Assembly: GCF_020966755.1 (NCBI RefSeq) | Contig: NZ_JAJKFT010000004.1 | Span: 1,054,001-1,118,000, forward strand | DNA: 64,000 bases | Direction of reading: 5' to 3' | Source: Blastopirellula sediminis | Lineage (GTDB): Bacteria; Planctomycetota; Planctomycetia; Pirellulales; Pirellulaceae | Shown here: in pieces, positions 46,491 through 56,719 of the stretch | Layout: each line of letters opens with the position of its first letter | Position numbering within the stretch: position 1 is the stretch's first letter | The notes under the pieces: generated by a model | Database searches by the model: none | What the model was told of the DNA's origin: nothing | What the model saw: the letters and a program-made list of their open reading frames with translations, nothing else | Translations under genes and position numbers: made by a program

Positions 46491-48434
46491 TCAATAGGCC
46501 GATTGCAGGTTTCGCCAGAGTCGCTGGGCGCACTCGGTCGCCTCGCGAGGCGCTTTCCCCGAGCCATAGGCGACTTCGTCATATTGCCGGGCCAGTTCCC
46601 GGGCCAAGGGGCCAATTTCGGTGTTGGAGAACTCACTGGCCAAGCGCCGCGCGAATTCCTCCACCGTTTGATCGCTGTCGCGAGGGACCCCCTTGTCGGC
46701 GCCCCAGGCCTCCAGCGCCTGGAACGTGTAACGAACAAGTTGTTCCGGCGATCGCTTCTTCGCCCCCGGAGCAAATGGAGACGCGAAAGCAGGAAAGAGA
46801 GGGGTTTTGGCGACCGGAGCCGCTTCGGCTGTCGCCAGAACAGGCTGCGTGCGGCGGCCGAAGAGATAGTCCCACAGCTTCCGCATATCGTCGACAAACT
46901 TCGCCCAACTCTCGGCGATCTGGGCACGGAACTTCCAAGCGAAATAGAGCGCCGCGAGCGCTACCGCTCCGTAGATGATCAGTTTGACCAGATAACCGAG
47001 CGAACCGACGAGGCTCATCAAGTTGAACGGTGGACTGGACGGTTGCGGCGGCTTCGGCGCTTCGCTGGGAGGTTTCGCCGCGTTGTTCTGCGACGATTGG
47101 TTTTCGGACGACTTGTTCTCGTTTGGTTGTTGTTCCGACTTGTTGTTGTCGTTCGACTGCTCGCCATCCGATTTTTGCGTGTCCGATTTCTCCCCATCGG
47201 ACTGCGACTGTTGTTGCGACTTACCAGAATCGGATTTCTGCTCCGACTTCTGATCGGATTGCTGCTGCGCGCTTTGAGAATCGCTCTTTTGGGAGGAAGA
47301 GTCGTTCTTCTGATCTCCCTGGTTCTGACTCTTCTGCGACTTGTCGTCGCCGCTTTTCCCTTGATCCGATTTCTTGCCGGAAGAAGATTGTTTGTCGCCG
47401 TCTCCTGATTTTGTTTGGGTCTCGCTCTTTTCGCCTTGATCGCCGTCGCCTGCTTCTTTTTGCTCTTTGCCGGCTTGCTGCTGATCGTTCGACTCGGTCG
47501 TCCCCTGTTTCTCATCGTCTTGCGTCCCATCTTTGCCGACGGCGTAGTTGGAAGCGGCCCGCTTGAGCATCTCACCGACGCTCGGGATCTTGGCGACTTC
47601 ATATTCGGCATGCGGCCGCGGCAGGATCGCGGTGACCAGCATCACGACGGCGATCAATACGGCGCCGGTGCCGAGCCAGATGCCGACCATCGACGTCGGC
47701 ATCTCCAAGTTCCGCTTGCCCAGGTAGCGACGCAGACTGAGAAAGCTGGTCGACATCAACAAGCCGAGGGCCGAGGCGACGTACGTGAAAAGGTAAAGAA
47801 ACAGCCGCCAGCGGAGACTCGCATCACCGCTTGGTTCGAACGCCTGACCGAGACCAAACAGCGGCAGCGCCGCCATCGAGAAATAAATGATCCAGACGCC
47901 AGGGGCGAATCGGGTGGAAGTCGGATCGAGCACATCCCAGAGCCAACTCCGCTTTTTCTCCGGCTCTTCGTCGGCTGCGACCTGAGTTTGCGGCGGCGTT
48001 TTTTCTGGTTCGCTGCCGAGGCTGTCAAAATCGGCCCCGATCCACTGCATCAACCCTTTTTGCGACGTGTCGCGGGAGTCGTCGACCAGCGTGCAGTCGA
48101 AGGTCAATCGGTTGGCGCACCACCAGATCACGACCAGCAGAATCAGGCCGAGCCAGACGGCGTCGGGGACAAATCTCCACAGGGCCAGCAGCATTACGAA
48201 TGCGAAGATCCCGCCGAGCCGCCCTGACTTTTCAAATCCTTCTTCGATCGTCAATCGCGACAGCAACACGCAGGCGAAGACGAAGTCTCCCATGATGAAC
48301 TGCATGCGGCCCATATACGGTCCGCGGTAGAACAACTCGAGCAGAAACAGCACCAAACTGCCGACCAATAGCATGATCAGCGCCGGATTAATGGCGATGA
48401 CCGCGTAGTCGAGTTCAGTTTGTCGTTTGCCCAT
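46491..48434 (-). CDS. Multipass membrane protein with Ser/Gln/Lys-rich linker and DUF4129-like end
   Basis: A 647-residue inner-membrane protein. About seven helices lie in the first 280 residues and one more near 480-500. Between residues about 305 and 470 is a low-complexity linker made almost only of Ser, Gln, Lys, Asp, Asn and Glu. The C-terminal domain (about 520-640, ending in EQLVRYTFQALEAWGADKG and TVEEFARRLASEF) resembles DUF4129, usually attached to transglutaminase-like proteins. It follows DUF58 and moxR genes, a common three-gene set. The ATG at 48434 is preferred over a TTG 12 bases upstream. The function of the set is unproven. Confidence 0.8.
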   Translation of the reverse strand: MGKRQTELDYAVIAINPALIMLLVGSLVLFLLELFYRGPYMGRMQFIMGDFVFACVLLSRLTIEEGFEKSGRLGGIFAFVMLLALWRFVPDAVWLGLILLVVIWWCANRLTFDCTLVDDSRDTSQKGLMQWIGADFDSLGSEPEKTPPQTQVAADEEPEKKRSWLWDVLDPTSTRFAPGVWIIYFSMAALPLFGLGQAFEPSGDASLRWRLFLYLFTYVASALGLLMSTSFLSLRRYLGKRNLEMPTSMVGIWLGTGAVLIAVVMLVTAILPRPHAEYEVAKIPSVGEMLKRAASNYAVGKDGTQDDEKQGTTESNDQQQAGKEQKEAGDGDQGEKSETQTKSGDGDKQSSSGKKSDQGKSGDDKSQKSQNQGDQKNDSSSQKSDSQSAQQQSDQKSEQKSDSGKSQQQSQSDGEKSDTQKSDGEQSNDNNKSEQQPNENKSSENQSSQNNAAKPPSEAPKPPQPSSPPFNLMSLVGSLGYLVKLIIYGAVALAALYFAWKFRAQIAESWAKFVDDMRKLWDYLFGRRTQPVLATAEAAPVAKTPLFPAFASPFAPGAKKRSPEQLVRYTFQALEAWGADKGVPRDSDQTVEEFARRLASEFSNTEIGPLARELARQYDEVAYGSGKAPREATECAQRLWRNLQSAY

Positions 48435-48450
48435 TACTTTCGCCAAGTTG

Positions 48451-49764
48451 CTAGAACCACGAGAACGCTTGTTCCTGGCAGATGGTGCTGATGTTTTCCA
48501 GGTTGTTCAATTGGCGACAACGAATTCCCTCCGCCAGCAGTTTACCAGCCGCTTGGGCGAATTCGTATTCGTCAAAAATGTTGATGATGGCGGTGACGGT
48601 GTATCCGGCGCGGCGGAGATTGCCGAGCGCCAACGCCGTTTCGACCGTCGTCTCGGTCAAGACGGCGATGACCGTCGCGTCGCGGGGAATGCGACTGACC
48701 GTCTCGGTGATCAGTTGCGACATCGTCAGGCCGTCGGTCATTTCGGCCCGGGCCAGCATCTTGCGAATCAGCGCCATCTGCTCGTTGCCGCGGCGCGTTT
48801 GGACCAACTGCGGCACGAGATGGTCGTTGTTTTTTTCGACGTTGGCGACCGAGCGGGCTTCCGCCCGACTTTTCACTTCGGTGACCAGCGTTTCGCGCTT
48901 GATTCGCTCGGCGGCGTCGCGAGCGTTGGTAACCAGGCCAACTTGCTGGCCGGTCTCTTGCACCGCGCCGGCGATCGCGACCGCCAGCGAGATCGCCATT
49001 TCGGAGCGGATCGGCTCGTGCTGCGGTGCGAAGCTATCTTTGTGGAAGTCGAGGACGATCGTCGCGCCGGCGATGCTCGACGGTTCATAGACCTTGCTAT
49101 GAAGCACGCCGGTCCGTGCGGTGGCGGACCAATTGACCCGGTTGATCGGATCGCCGGCCTGATAGGCGCGGACCCCGGCGATCCGAGTCGGATCTTCAAA
49201 CAACCGATGGGTCATCTTGATTTCCCCCATCGGACGTCGCGACGCGATGTCGAACCCGTCGAGCGGAATTACTTTCGGCAGCACTTGCAGGTAATCAGGC
49301 GGCGCCAGGACGCGAAACAGCCGATAGAGCCCGAACAAGTCGCCGGTCTCGAGCATCGCTGGGCCGATCGGAAAATAACCGCGCCGATTGCAGCGGAGTT
49401 GGTAGTAAAACGACTTTGACTTCCGTGGGCCGAGCGAAGCGAGCGTGATCCGATCGCCGCTCGTCTCCAGGGCCGGAGGGCGATGCAGCGTCGCGCGGCG
49501 GGGAAGCGTATCTTCGACCAGCAGCCAGGGAATCGGCAGCGCCCCGGTGTTAGTGACCGTCACGTTCACCGCGATCGCGTCCCCTTCTTCCACTTCCAAG
49601 CGATTGACCGACCGGGTGATCGACAAGTGCCGCGACCAATAGCGAGTCAGCAGCCGACTGGCGATCATCACCGCCAGCAGGGCGTACATCGAATAGACGA
49701 GCAGGCTCAGTCCGAATAGGGACGAGATGATCAGAATCAGGATGGCGCCGACAAACCAGCGCAC
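48451..49764 (-). CDS. DUF58-domain membrane protein
   Basis: A 437-residue protein with two N-terminal helices (about 4-38), a beta-sandwich-like segment, and the DUF58 motif GVRAYQAGDPINRVNWSATART in two parts (GVRAYQAGDPINRVNW and SATARTGVLHSK). The C-terminal half looks VWA-like. DUF58 proteins are encoded next to MoxR ATPases, which probably act on them. The GTG start shares one base with the moxR stop codon, so the two are cotranscribed and coupled. Confidence 0.87.
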   Translation of the reverse strand: MRWFVGAILILIISSLFGLSLLVYSMYALLAVMIASRLLTRYWSRHLSITRSVNRLEVEEGDAIAVNVTVTNTGALPIPWLLVEDTLPRRATLHRPPALETSGDRITLASLGPRKSKSFYYQLRCNRRGYFPIGPAMLETGDLFGLYRLFRVLAPPDYLQVLPKVIPLDGFDIASRRPMGEIKMTHRLFEDPTRIAGVRAYQAGDPINRVNWSATARTGVLHSKVYEPSSIAGATIVLDFHKDSFAPQHEPIRSEMAISLAVAIAGAVQETGQQVGLVTNARDAAERIKRETLVTEVKSRAEARSVANVEKNNDHLVPQLVQTRRGNEQMALIRKMLARAEMTDGLTMSQLITETVSRIPRDATVIAVLTETTVETALALGNLRRAGYTVTAIINIFDEYEFAQAAGKLLAEGIRCRQLNNLENISTICQEQAFSWF

Positions 49765-50717
49765 TACACTCGGGCCTCCATATCAAGAACCGGCGCCGGT
49801 ACCGCGCTGACGATGTCGTCGAGCACTTCGGCGGCGGTGATTTTGCGGAGCCGACTCTCCGGCTTCAGAATCATGCGATGCGTCATCACCGGCGCCAGGA
49901 TCCGTTTCACATCGTCGGGCGAAACGAACTTGCGTCCCAAAATCGCCGCCAGCGCTTGCGAAGCGCGGAACAGGGCGATCGATGCGCGGGGACTGCCGCC
50001 GAGCGCCAAATGTTCGTGCTTACGCGACTGATGGACGATTTCGAGAATGTAACGGCGAACTTTGTCGTCAATGTGAATCGTGCGAACCGCTTTCTGGCAG
50101 GCGACCAGTTCTTCGGCCGAAACGACCGGGCCGATCGCATCCAACGGGTTGCCGCTTTCGAGCGCGCCGAGCATTTTCATCTCGTCGTCCATGCTGGGAT
50201 AGCCAAGACTGAACTTCATCAGAAAGCGGTCGAGCTGCGCTTCGGGAAGGGGAAAGGTCCCTTCGTGATCGATCGGGTTCTGAGTGGCGATGACCAGAAA
50301 GGGCGGATTGAGCGTGTGCGTCGTTCCATCAACCGTGACGCGCGACTCGGCCATCGCTTCTAGCAGCGCCGCTTGCGTACGCGGCGTGGTTCGGTTGATT
50401 TCGTCGGCGAGCACGATGTTGGCGAAGATCGGTCCCGGACGAAATTGAAACTCGCTCGTCTTCTGATTGAAGATTGATGCGCCGGTAACGTCGGTCGGCA
50501 ACAAGTCGGGCGTGCACTGCACGCGCTTCAACGTGCAGCCGACGCTCTTGGCCAACGTGCGGGCTAGCATCGTCTTCGCGACGCCTGGTACGTCTTCCAT
50601 CAGGACGTGCCCTTCGGCCAACCAGGAGACGAGCGAGAAGACGATTTGCTGTCGCTTTCCCATGATGACCCGTTCCGAATTGGCGATGATTTTTTTGGCG
50701 ATCGAAGCGACGTCCAT
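49764..50717 (-). CDS. MoxR-type AAA+ ATPase
   Basis: A 317-residue MoxR-family chaperone ATPase. Walker A is GVAKT within [16 protein letters not shown], Walker B is [21 protein letters not shown], and [22 protein letters not shown] is, in parts, the sensor and arginine region ([19 protein letters not shown]). MoxR proteins help assemble or activate VWA/DUF58 partners, here the next gene. The ATG at 50717 gives a typical N-terminus ([10 protein letters not shown]); a GTG at 50729 would add four residues. Confidence 0.9.
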   Translation of the reverse strand: MDVASIAKKIIANSERVIMGKRQQIVFSLVSWLAEGHVLMEDVPGVAKTMLARTLAKSVGCTLKRVQCTPDLLPTDVTGASIFNQKTSEFQFRPGPIFANIVLADEINRTTPRTQAALLEAMAESRVTVDGTTHTLNPPFLVIATQNPIDHEGTFPLPEAQLDRFLMKFSLGYPSMDDEMKMLGALESGNPLDAIGPVVSAEELVACQKAVRTIHIDDKVRRYILEIVHQSRKHEHLALGGSPRASIALFRASQALAAILGRKFVSPDDVKRILAPVMTHRMILKPESRLRKITAAEVLDDIVSAVPAPVLDMEARV

Positions 50718-50888
50718 GGGCGAATTCACGAGATAAGGTTTGCAAGCGAATTAATGGCAGGAGGAGGAACTCTCATTATGCCCGGAAAAGCGAAATGACG
50801 CTTGCATAACGCGTGAAATCGAAAAGGAGAATTTTGGGAAATCCGATGTGAAAATTTGGACGATTTCGACAGTCAAATTTGATTGTTC

Positions 50889-50918
50889 TTGACCACCCGC
50901 CGATCAAAGGATTAGAAT
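50889..50918 (+). promoter_or_regulatory. Putative sigma70-type promoter for the SHD1 gene
   Basis: TTGACC (50889-50894), 18-base spacer, TAGAAT (50913-50918). A transcript starting near 50925 would exclude the in-frame start at 50879 and supports the ATG at 50990. Confidence 0.55.
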
Positions 50919-50989
50919 TCGGACTACCGCTGAAGAGGGAGGAGAGGCAAGCCATACCTTTTCATATTTGTTATGCAGGGGCTTATATC

Positions 50990-52213
50990 ATGTCAGGGCG
51001 CATGAAGATCACGTTTTTGCTAGCGACGTTGATCGTTTCTGGGCTTACAAACTACGCGCAAGCTCGCATTTGGGTCGACGCCGAAGGACGTTCGGTCGAC
51101 GCTGAATTCATCAAAATCGAAGGGAACACGGTTCATCTTCGCCGGAATGATACCGGCGCAGAGATCGAGGTCCTGTTCGCCAAGTTTAGTGAGGCCGACA
51201 AACGTCGTCTGGCGGTCCTGCGCGATCAAGCGGAAGGGACGAATTCGGCCGCGGATGACGCGGAAATGCCGGCCGATTACGCTTCGAGCGTCGGCAGCGA
51301 CACGGCCGGTGACAAGGCCAGCGAATCGAAGAGCGACGTGTCGGAAGCCGACGCTCGTCGTGAACTAAGCCGGTCTCGCAAATGGACCGACGAAGACGGC
51401 AATCAGATTCAGGCCAAGTTCGTCCGCATCCATGACGGCAACGTGATTCTGTTGCAAGGGAACAAGGGGCACAACGTCGACTTCTACAAGTTGTGCGATG
51501 CCGACCAGGACTACCTCCGAACGCAGTTGACAGCGCTCGGCCAGGAAGACGACGTTCCGCCGGTCGTCGTGAAGAGCTATAGCCCGTCGGTCGGCGCCAA
51601 TGGCGCGATCGCTGGGAATCCGTCGGGAATGTCGAACTTTCCCAACCAGTTTGGCCCGAATGGGATGTCGAACCCGCCTGGATTTTCGCGTCCGCCGGGC
51701 ATGACCGGCCCGAGCGGAATTTCCTCGAATTCTTCGTCGCCGATCAATCCGAACGAGTCTGATCTCGATCGTCGTATTCGTGAATACAACGAAAACTTCG
51801 CGAACTCGAAGCTGGCGAACAATTCTGCCAATTCTGCGCCGCCGCAGGTTGCGTCCAGTTCGTCGAACTCGGGCATGTCGTCTTCGTCGTCGAGCTCGCC
51901 GAGCTACAATCCCTGGGCGAACAACAGCGGCAGTTCGAGCGCCGCTCCGCCGCAGAACAACACGGCGCCCCCGTCGATTCGACCTCCGTCGTTCCCGAAC
52001 AACCCGATCGCGAATCAGCCGCCGATCAGCACTCCTACGATTCCAACGCCGAATCTCCAGAACCAAATGGTCTGGCAATGCAAGACGTGCGGTACGCAGT
52101 TCGATACGGTCGAAAAGCCGTCGTTCTGCCATTTCTGCACGTCGATCAAAATTGGCGGCTTCCTCCTGTTGTCGCTCGTCGGCGCTGCGATCAAGGGAGC
52201 GATGAGCAGCTAA
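50990..52213 (+). CDS. SHD1-domain protein with C-terminal zinc ribbon and membrane helix
   Basis: A 407-residue exported or membrane protein. The signal-like N-terminus (MSGRMKITFLLATLIVSG) is followed by two SHD1-type beta modules, about 26-78 (RIWVDAEGRSVDAEFIKIEG) and 124-172 (RKWTDEDGNQIQAKFVRI). A long disordered stretch rich in Ser, Asn, Pro and Gly leads to a zinc-ribbon-like CKTC/CHFC motif at about 363-383 and a C-terminal helix. SHD1 repeats are typical planctomycete protein-interaction modules of unknown detail. An ATG at 51002 is an alternative start. Confidence 0.78.
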   Translation: MSGRMKITFLLATLIVSGLTNYAQARIWVDAEGRSVDAEFIKIEGNTVHLRRNDTGAEIEVLFAKFSEADKRRLAVLRDQAEGTNSAADDAEMPADYASSVGSDTAGDKASESKSDVSEADARRELSRSRKWTDEDGNQIQAKFVRIHDGNVILLQGNKGHNVDFYKLCDADQDYLRTQLTALGQEDDVPPVVVKSYSPSVGANGAIAGNPSGMSNFPNQFGPNGMSNPPGFSRPPGMTGPSGISSNSSSPINPNESDLDRRIREYNENFANSKLANNSANSAPPQVASSSSNSGMSSSSSSSPSYNPWANNSGSSSAAPPQNNTAPPSIRPPSFPNNPIANQPPISTPTIPTPNLQNQMVWQCKTCGTQFDTVEKPSFCHFCTSIKIGGFLLLSLVGAAIKGAMSS

Positions 52214-52232
52214 GTTAACACCTCCTCAATAG

Positions 52233-52263
52233 CCGCGCGTCATCGGGTTGTGATGACGCGCGG
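52233..52263 (+). other. Strong hairpin just before the PVC-type dehydrogenase gene
   Basis: A perfect 12-base-pair stem, CCGCGCGTCATC with GATGACGCGCGG, around a seven-base loop, 20 bases after the SHD1 stop and 21 bases before the next ATG. No T-run follows on the plus strand, so it is not a classical terminator. Confidence 0.7.
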
Positions 52264-52284
52264 GCACATCCAGCCCCACCCCCC

Positions 52285-55200
52285 ATGCCCAAACTTCACG
52301 CCCCCACGCTTGGAGCGTGGCTTCTTTTCATTTCCGCCTGCGCATGCGCGGAAGATCCATTTCAAAGCAATGTTCGCCCAACCGATCCGCTGACGGCGGA
52401 AGAGGAACGGGCGACCTTTACGGCGCCCAGCGGATTTCGCGTTGAACTCTTCGCCGCCGAACCGCAGATCGCCAAGCCGTTGAACATGGCGTTCGACGCG
52501 CGGGGGCGACTCTGGGTCACCGAGACGCGCGAGTATCCTTATCCCGCGCCGCTCGACAAGCCGGCACGCGACGCGATCAAAATCCTCGAAGATACCGACG
52601 GCGACGGCCGCGCTGACAAGATCACGCAGTTCGCCGATGGGCTGAATATCCCGATCGGCCTTTACCCTTTCGCCGGCGGCTGCATCGTCTACAGCATCCC
52701 GAATATTTACCTGCTCCAGGATCTCGACGGCGATGACGTCGCCGACCAGCGCACCGTCCTTTACGGTCCGATGGGATACGAGCGCGACACGCACGGGATG
52801 AACAACTCGTTTCGTCGCGGTTTCGACGGTTGGCTCTATGCCTGCCATGGCTTCAGCAACGTGACGCGCGTCGCCGGTAAAGATGGACATCAAATCGAGA
52901 TGACCTCTGGCAATACCTATCGGATGCGACTCGATGGCGAGCGGGTCGAGCATTTCACGCACGGCCAGGTCAATCCGTTCGGGATGACGACCGATCCGCA
53001 AGGGAATTTGTTCACCGCCGATTGCCACAGTAAGCCGATCTATCAACTGCTCCGCGGCGGGTTTTATCCCAGCTTTGGCCGCCCTGACGATGGGCTTGGC
53101 TTCGTACCGCCGATGATGAGTCACCTGCATGGCTCGACCGCGATCGCCGGCGTCGTTCGTTATGACGACAATCGTTTTCCGGCCGAATACCGCGAGGACT
53201 TTTTCTCCGGCAACGTGATGACCAGCCGGGTCAATCGCAATCGGGCTGAATACCATGGCTCAACGATCCTGGCTGTCGCGTGCGACGACTTCGTCAGCAC
53301 GACCGATCCCTGGTTCCGCCCGGTCGACGTCCAGCTTGGACCCGATGGCGCACTCTACGTCGCCGACTTTTACAACAAGATCATCGGGCACTACGAAGTG
53401 CCGCTCGAACATCCTGGTCGTGATCGCGAACGCGGCCGCATCTGGCGTATCACCTACGATGGAGATGGCGCCGATCGCCCGCATCAGAAGACGCCGAACC
53501 TGGCGACTGCTGACGTAGCAACGTTGATCAATTCCCTGGCGGACGTGAACCTGACGACTCGGCTGCTGGCGACGCACGAAATCGTCGATCGGTACGGCGC
53601 TGCGGCGACGGAGCAGCTGCGTGCAGCGCTAAAGTCCGCTTCGCCAACGACGCGAGCGCATGCCGCATGGTGTCTGGCTCGCATCGGCGATATCCGCGCC
53701 AGCGATCTTCAGCAACTGGCCGGCGATCCAGACAAGTTAGTCCGCATTCACGCGATGCGAATTCTGAGCGAATTGCCGAACGCCGCTTGGAACGACGAAA
53801 CGCGCACCCTCGCAATCGCCGGAACAAAAGACGAAGACGCATTTGTCGCTCGGGCTGCGGCCGATGCCCTCGGCATGCATCCCCAGTTGGAAAACGTTCG
53901 CCCGCTGATCCGGCTGTGGCAACTGACGCATCATGATGACAATCACCTGGTGATGACCGCGCGGATTGCGCTCCGCGAGCACTTCCGCGATCCGGCGACG
54001 GCGCCGCAACTGATCGCCGCCGACTTTGACAAAGCCGAAACGCTGATGCTGGCTGAAATCGCCATCGCCGCTCGTTCGCCGCAAGGCGCCGAGTTCCTGC
54101 TGACCCACTGGCCGACGCTGCGTGGGGAAGGGGAGCTCGCCAAGCAGGCGTTAGAAAATGCGGCGCAGTATTCGTCGCCAGAGTCGATCACGAAGTTGGG
54201 AGAAGTGGTGACGAGCGACTTGCCGTCCGATCTCGCCACGCAGCTGCGCGTGTTGCTGCCGCTGGCCCAAGGCGCCGCCGCGCGTGGTCAGTTAGCGGCA
54301 GGGTTGGCAGCCGCCGCGAATCGTTTGCTCGGCGGGATGGAAGCGGAAATCGACGAGAATTCGGCCGCGTGGCAGTATGAAAACATCGCCGATCCCGACG
54401 CCGCGCCGACATGGAACTTTGAGCCGCGAAAAGATGAAGCGGGCCAGACGCATCGGATGCTCTCGAGTCTTCCCGGCGGCGAGAAACGCACGAGTCGCCT
54501 GATCAGTCCCGAGTTCACATTGCCGGCGAAGTTGACGTTTCGGGTCGCAGGACATAACCGATTTCCAAATACGCCGGCCCAGGGTGAAAACTTCGTCCAG
54601 CTTCGTTTGGCGAACGGCGACGTGGTCGCGAAAGTCGACGCCCCGCGAACCGACGTCGCGACCCGCGTCGAGTGGGACTTGAGCGACTACGCCGGAGAGC
54701 AAGGACGACTGGAAGTGGTCGATCAGGACCATGGCAACGCCTATGCATGGATCGCCATCGGCGATTTACCGACCGAGACGATTTCGTTGCCGCAAGTTTC
54801 GCCGGCCGAGCGTTTCGTTGCGCAAGCCGCCTTCGTCCAACTGGCCGCAGCGCTGGGAGAAAAAGGGGATCAAACGGCCACCGTTCGTTTGTTGCAAAGA
54901 ACGGCAGAGCCGCAGCTGCGCCGGCCGCTCGCAATCGAATTAACCCGCCGCGGTGATGCGGCGATCTATCGTCCGCTGGCGGAACGATTGGGCACAGGCC
55001 TCTGGCCGCAGCGGATCGATGACCTGGTTGTCGAGATCGCCTGCGATGCCAAAGAGGCTGACCCGCAGGAAGTCTATCGCCAATCGGCCAACTATTTTGA
55101 TTTCGCCGGCAGCCGAAAACTAGCGGACGAATTGGCTTCGACTGTCGTCGGGGCTCGCATTCTCACGCAGCTGATCGACGAAGGAAAACTGCCGACCGCG

Positions 55201-55782
55201 CTGCTCGCGGATGCGGCGCTGCGAGAAAAACTGCTGCTGCATGCGGATGACGCGCTGCGAAAGATGGTCGAGAAACAGAGCGATGCCGCCGGCGCCGCCG
55301 ATTCGGCTCGGATCGAAATGCTCGCTCAGCGTATCGCTCAATTCAAGCAAACCCCTGGCGACGTCACGAAGGGCGCGGCGATGTTCAAGAAGCATTGCGC
55401 CGCGTGTCATCAAGTGGCCGGCGAAGGAGCGATCGTCGGTCCGCAACTCGATGGAATCGGAAACCGTGGCGCCGAGCGCGTCCTGGAAGACGTGCTGTTG
55501 CCGAATCGCAATGTCGATCAAGCGTTTCGGACGTCGATCTTGCGTTTGGTTAGCGGCGAAGTGATCACGGGGCTGGTTCGTAACGAAAACGACGAGTCCT
55601 TGACGATCGTCGATCAGCGCGGCAACGCCCGAACGATTGCGGCCGACGACGTCGAAGAGCGTCGCGCGAGTCGACTCTCGCTGATGCCGGAAAACGTCGC
55701 CGACGCGCTAAGCGAGAGCGAGTTCTACGACTTGGCCTCGTTTTTGAGTTCGCAACGCAGCGAAGTGAAGAAGGAAGAGTAG
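52285..55782 (+). CDS. PVC-type dehydrogenase/HEAT/cytochrome c protein
   Basis: An 1165-residue secreted protein of the family characteristic of planctomycetes and relatives. Signal peptide about 1-22. A beta-propeller dehydrogenase-like domain (about 25-390) contains FRVELFAAEPQIAKPLNMAF, then GRLWVTETREYPYP, and NPFGMTTDPQGNLF. HEAT-like repeats run to about 620, then a beta-sandwich segment (about 690-830). A C-terminal cytochrome c domain (about 1025-1165) has one CAACH heme motif and LLPNRNVDQAF. Probably oxidises sugars or alcohols in the periplasm and passes electrons to the heme; substrate unknown. Confidence 0.93.
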   Translation: MPKLHAPTLGAWLLFISACACAEDPFQSNVRPTDPLTAEEERATFTAPSGFRVELFAAEPQIAKPLNMAFDARGRLWVTETREYPYPAPLDKPARDAIKILEDTDGDGRADKITQFADGLNIPIGLYPFAGGCIVYSIPNIYLLQDLDGDDVADQRTVLYGPMGYERDTHGMNNSFRRGFDGWLYACHGFSNVTRVAGKDGHQIEMTSGNTYRMRLDGERVEHFTHGQVNPFGMTTDPQGNLFTADCHSKPIYQLLRGGFYPSFGRPDDGLGFVPPMMSHLHGSTAIAGVVRYDDNRFPAEYREDFFSGNVMTSRVNRNRAEYHGSTILAVACDDFVSTTDPWFRPVDVQLGPDGALYVADFYNKIIGHYEVPLEHPGRDRERGRIWRITYDGDGADRPHQKTPNLATADVATLINSLADVNLTTRLLATHEIVDRYGAAATEQLRAALKSASPTTRAHAAWCLARIGDIRASDLQQLAGDPDKLVRIHAMRILSELPNAAWNDETRTLAIAGTKDEDAFVARAAADALGMHPQLENVRPLIRLWQLTHHDDNHLVMTARIALREHFRDPATAPQLIAADFDKAETLMLAEIAIAARSPQGAEFLLTHWPTLRGEGELAKQALENAAQYSSPESITKLGEVVTSDLPSDLATQLRVLLPLAQGAAARGQLAAGLAAAANRLLGGMEAEIDENSAAWQYENIADPDAAPTWNFEPRKDEAGQTHRMLSSLPGGEKRTSRLISPEFTLPAKLTFRVAGHNRFPNTPAQGENFVQLRLANGDVVAKVDAPRTDVATRVEWDLSDYAGEQGRLEVVDQDHGNAYAWIAIGDLPTETISLPQVSPAERFVAQAAFVQLAAALGEKGDQTATVRLLQRTAEPQLRRPLAIELTRRGDAAIYRPLAERLGTGLWPQRIDDLVVEIACDAKEADPQEVYRQSANYFDFAGSRKLADELASTVVGARILTQLIDEGKLPTALLADAALREKLLLHADDALRKMVEKQSDAAGAADSARIEMLAQRIAQFKQTPGDVTKGAAMFKKHCAACHQVAGEGAIVGPQLDGIGNRGAERVLEDVLLPNRNVDQAFRTSILRLVSGEVITGLVRNENDESLTIVDQRGNARTIAADDVEERRASRLSLMPENVADALSESEFYDLASFLSSQRSEVKKEE

Positions 55783-56059
55783 GTCTTTCTTTCGGCGCCA
55801 GAAAGTTCATTCGAGGAACGATTCGGCGTATTATGATTCGCGCAATCCGGTAGAGATTGGCTAACTTTTTTTGCGGCGGATTTCCAGCGAATCTTTATAC
55901 GAAGATCGCTAGGAGAGCGGCGTACCCTGTTCGGGGTGACCGGCTCCGAGAAGATTCCTGAAATACGGCATTCTTCGACAATCAGCGAGCGAAATTCGCA
56001 TATTGCCGACTAAACTGGTATCAGTTCAATTACGATCGGTTTGTGCGGTTTTCTGCGAT

Positions 56060-56719
56060 ATGTCTTCGGCGTCCGCTTATCCAATTCGACTCTTTCCGCT
56101 TCCTAACCTGGTGCTATTCCCAGGCGTGCTGCAGCCGCTCTACATCTTTGAGCCGCGGTATCGCGAGTTGCTGGAGAGAGCGAAGGGGGATGACGGCCGG
56201 ATCGCGATGGCCCTGCTCAAACCAGGCTGGCAACAACAATACGAAGAGAGCCCGGCGCTGTACGACATCGTGTGCATCGGCGAAATCGTCGCTTGTCAGA
56301 CGCATGATGACGGCACCTCCAATATTCTGTTGCGAGGGAGCAAGCGGGCGAAAATCTTGCACGAGATCGACTCGCCGGGCGCTTATCGGATGGCGGTTGT
56401 AGAAGACCTGCCAGGCGCCGCTACCAACGGCACCAACGCCGCTGGCGAAGTCGCCTTGCGGTTGAAGAGGACGCTCGCCAAGACTGAATTTGCCCAAATG
56501 TTTGAACAGCCTTCGCTGGGGGCGAATCCGTCGCTTGACGTATTGAGCGACGCCGTCGCCTACGCACTGCCGTGGCCGCTGCTGATGAAACAGCAGCTGC
56601 TGGCCGAGACCAACGCGATTCGACGCGGCGAACAGCTGATCAGCTGGCTCTCGCAATCGGCCGCCGACCCGCAATCGCTCGGCCGTCCCACGTTTCCGTT
56701 GCGGGCCAGCGCCAATTGA
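56060..56719 (+). CDS. LON substrate-binding (N-terminal) domain protein
   Basis: A 219-residue protein equal to the N-terminal substrate-recognition domain of Lon protease without ATPase or protease parts. The hallmark PIRLFPLPNLVLFPGVLQPLYIFEPRYRELL appears here in pieces (FPLPNLVLFPG and IFEPRYRELLERA), with GTSNILLRGSKRAKI later. Stand-alone LON domains may bind damaged or unfolded proteins. The ATG at 56060 (MSSASAYPIRLF) is chosen because the family motif follows it at the normal distance; the frame upstream of it (from 56003) has no family similarity. Confidence 0.88.
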   Translation: MSSASAYPIRLFPLPNLVLFPGVLQPLYIFEPRYRELLERAKGDDGRIAMALLKPGWQQQYEESPALYDIVCIGEIVACQTHDDGTSNILLRGSKRAKILHEIDSPGAYRMAVVEDLPGAATNGTNAAGEVALRLKRTLAKTEFAQMFEQPSLGANPSLDVLSDAVAYALPWPLLMKQQLLAETNAIRRGEQLISWLSQSAADPQSLGRPTFPLRASAN

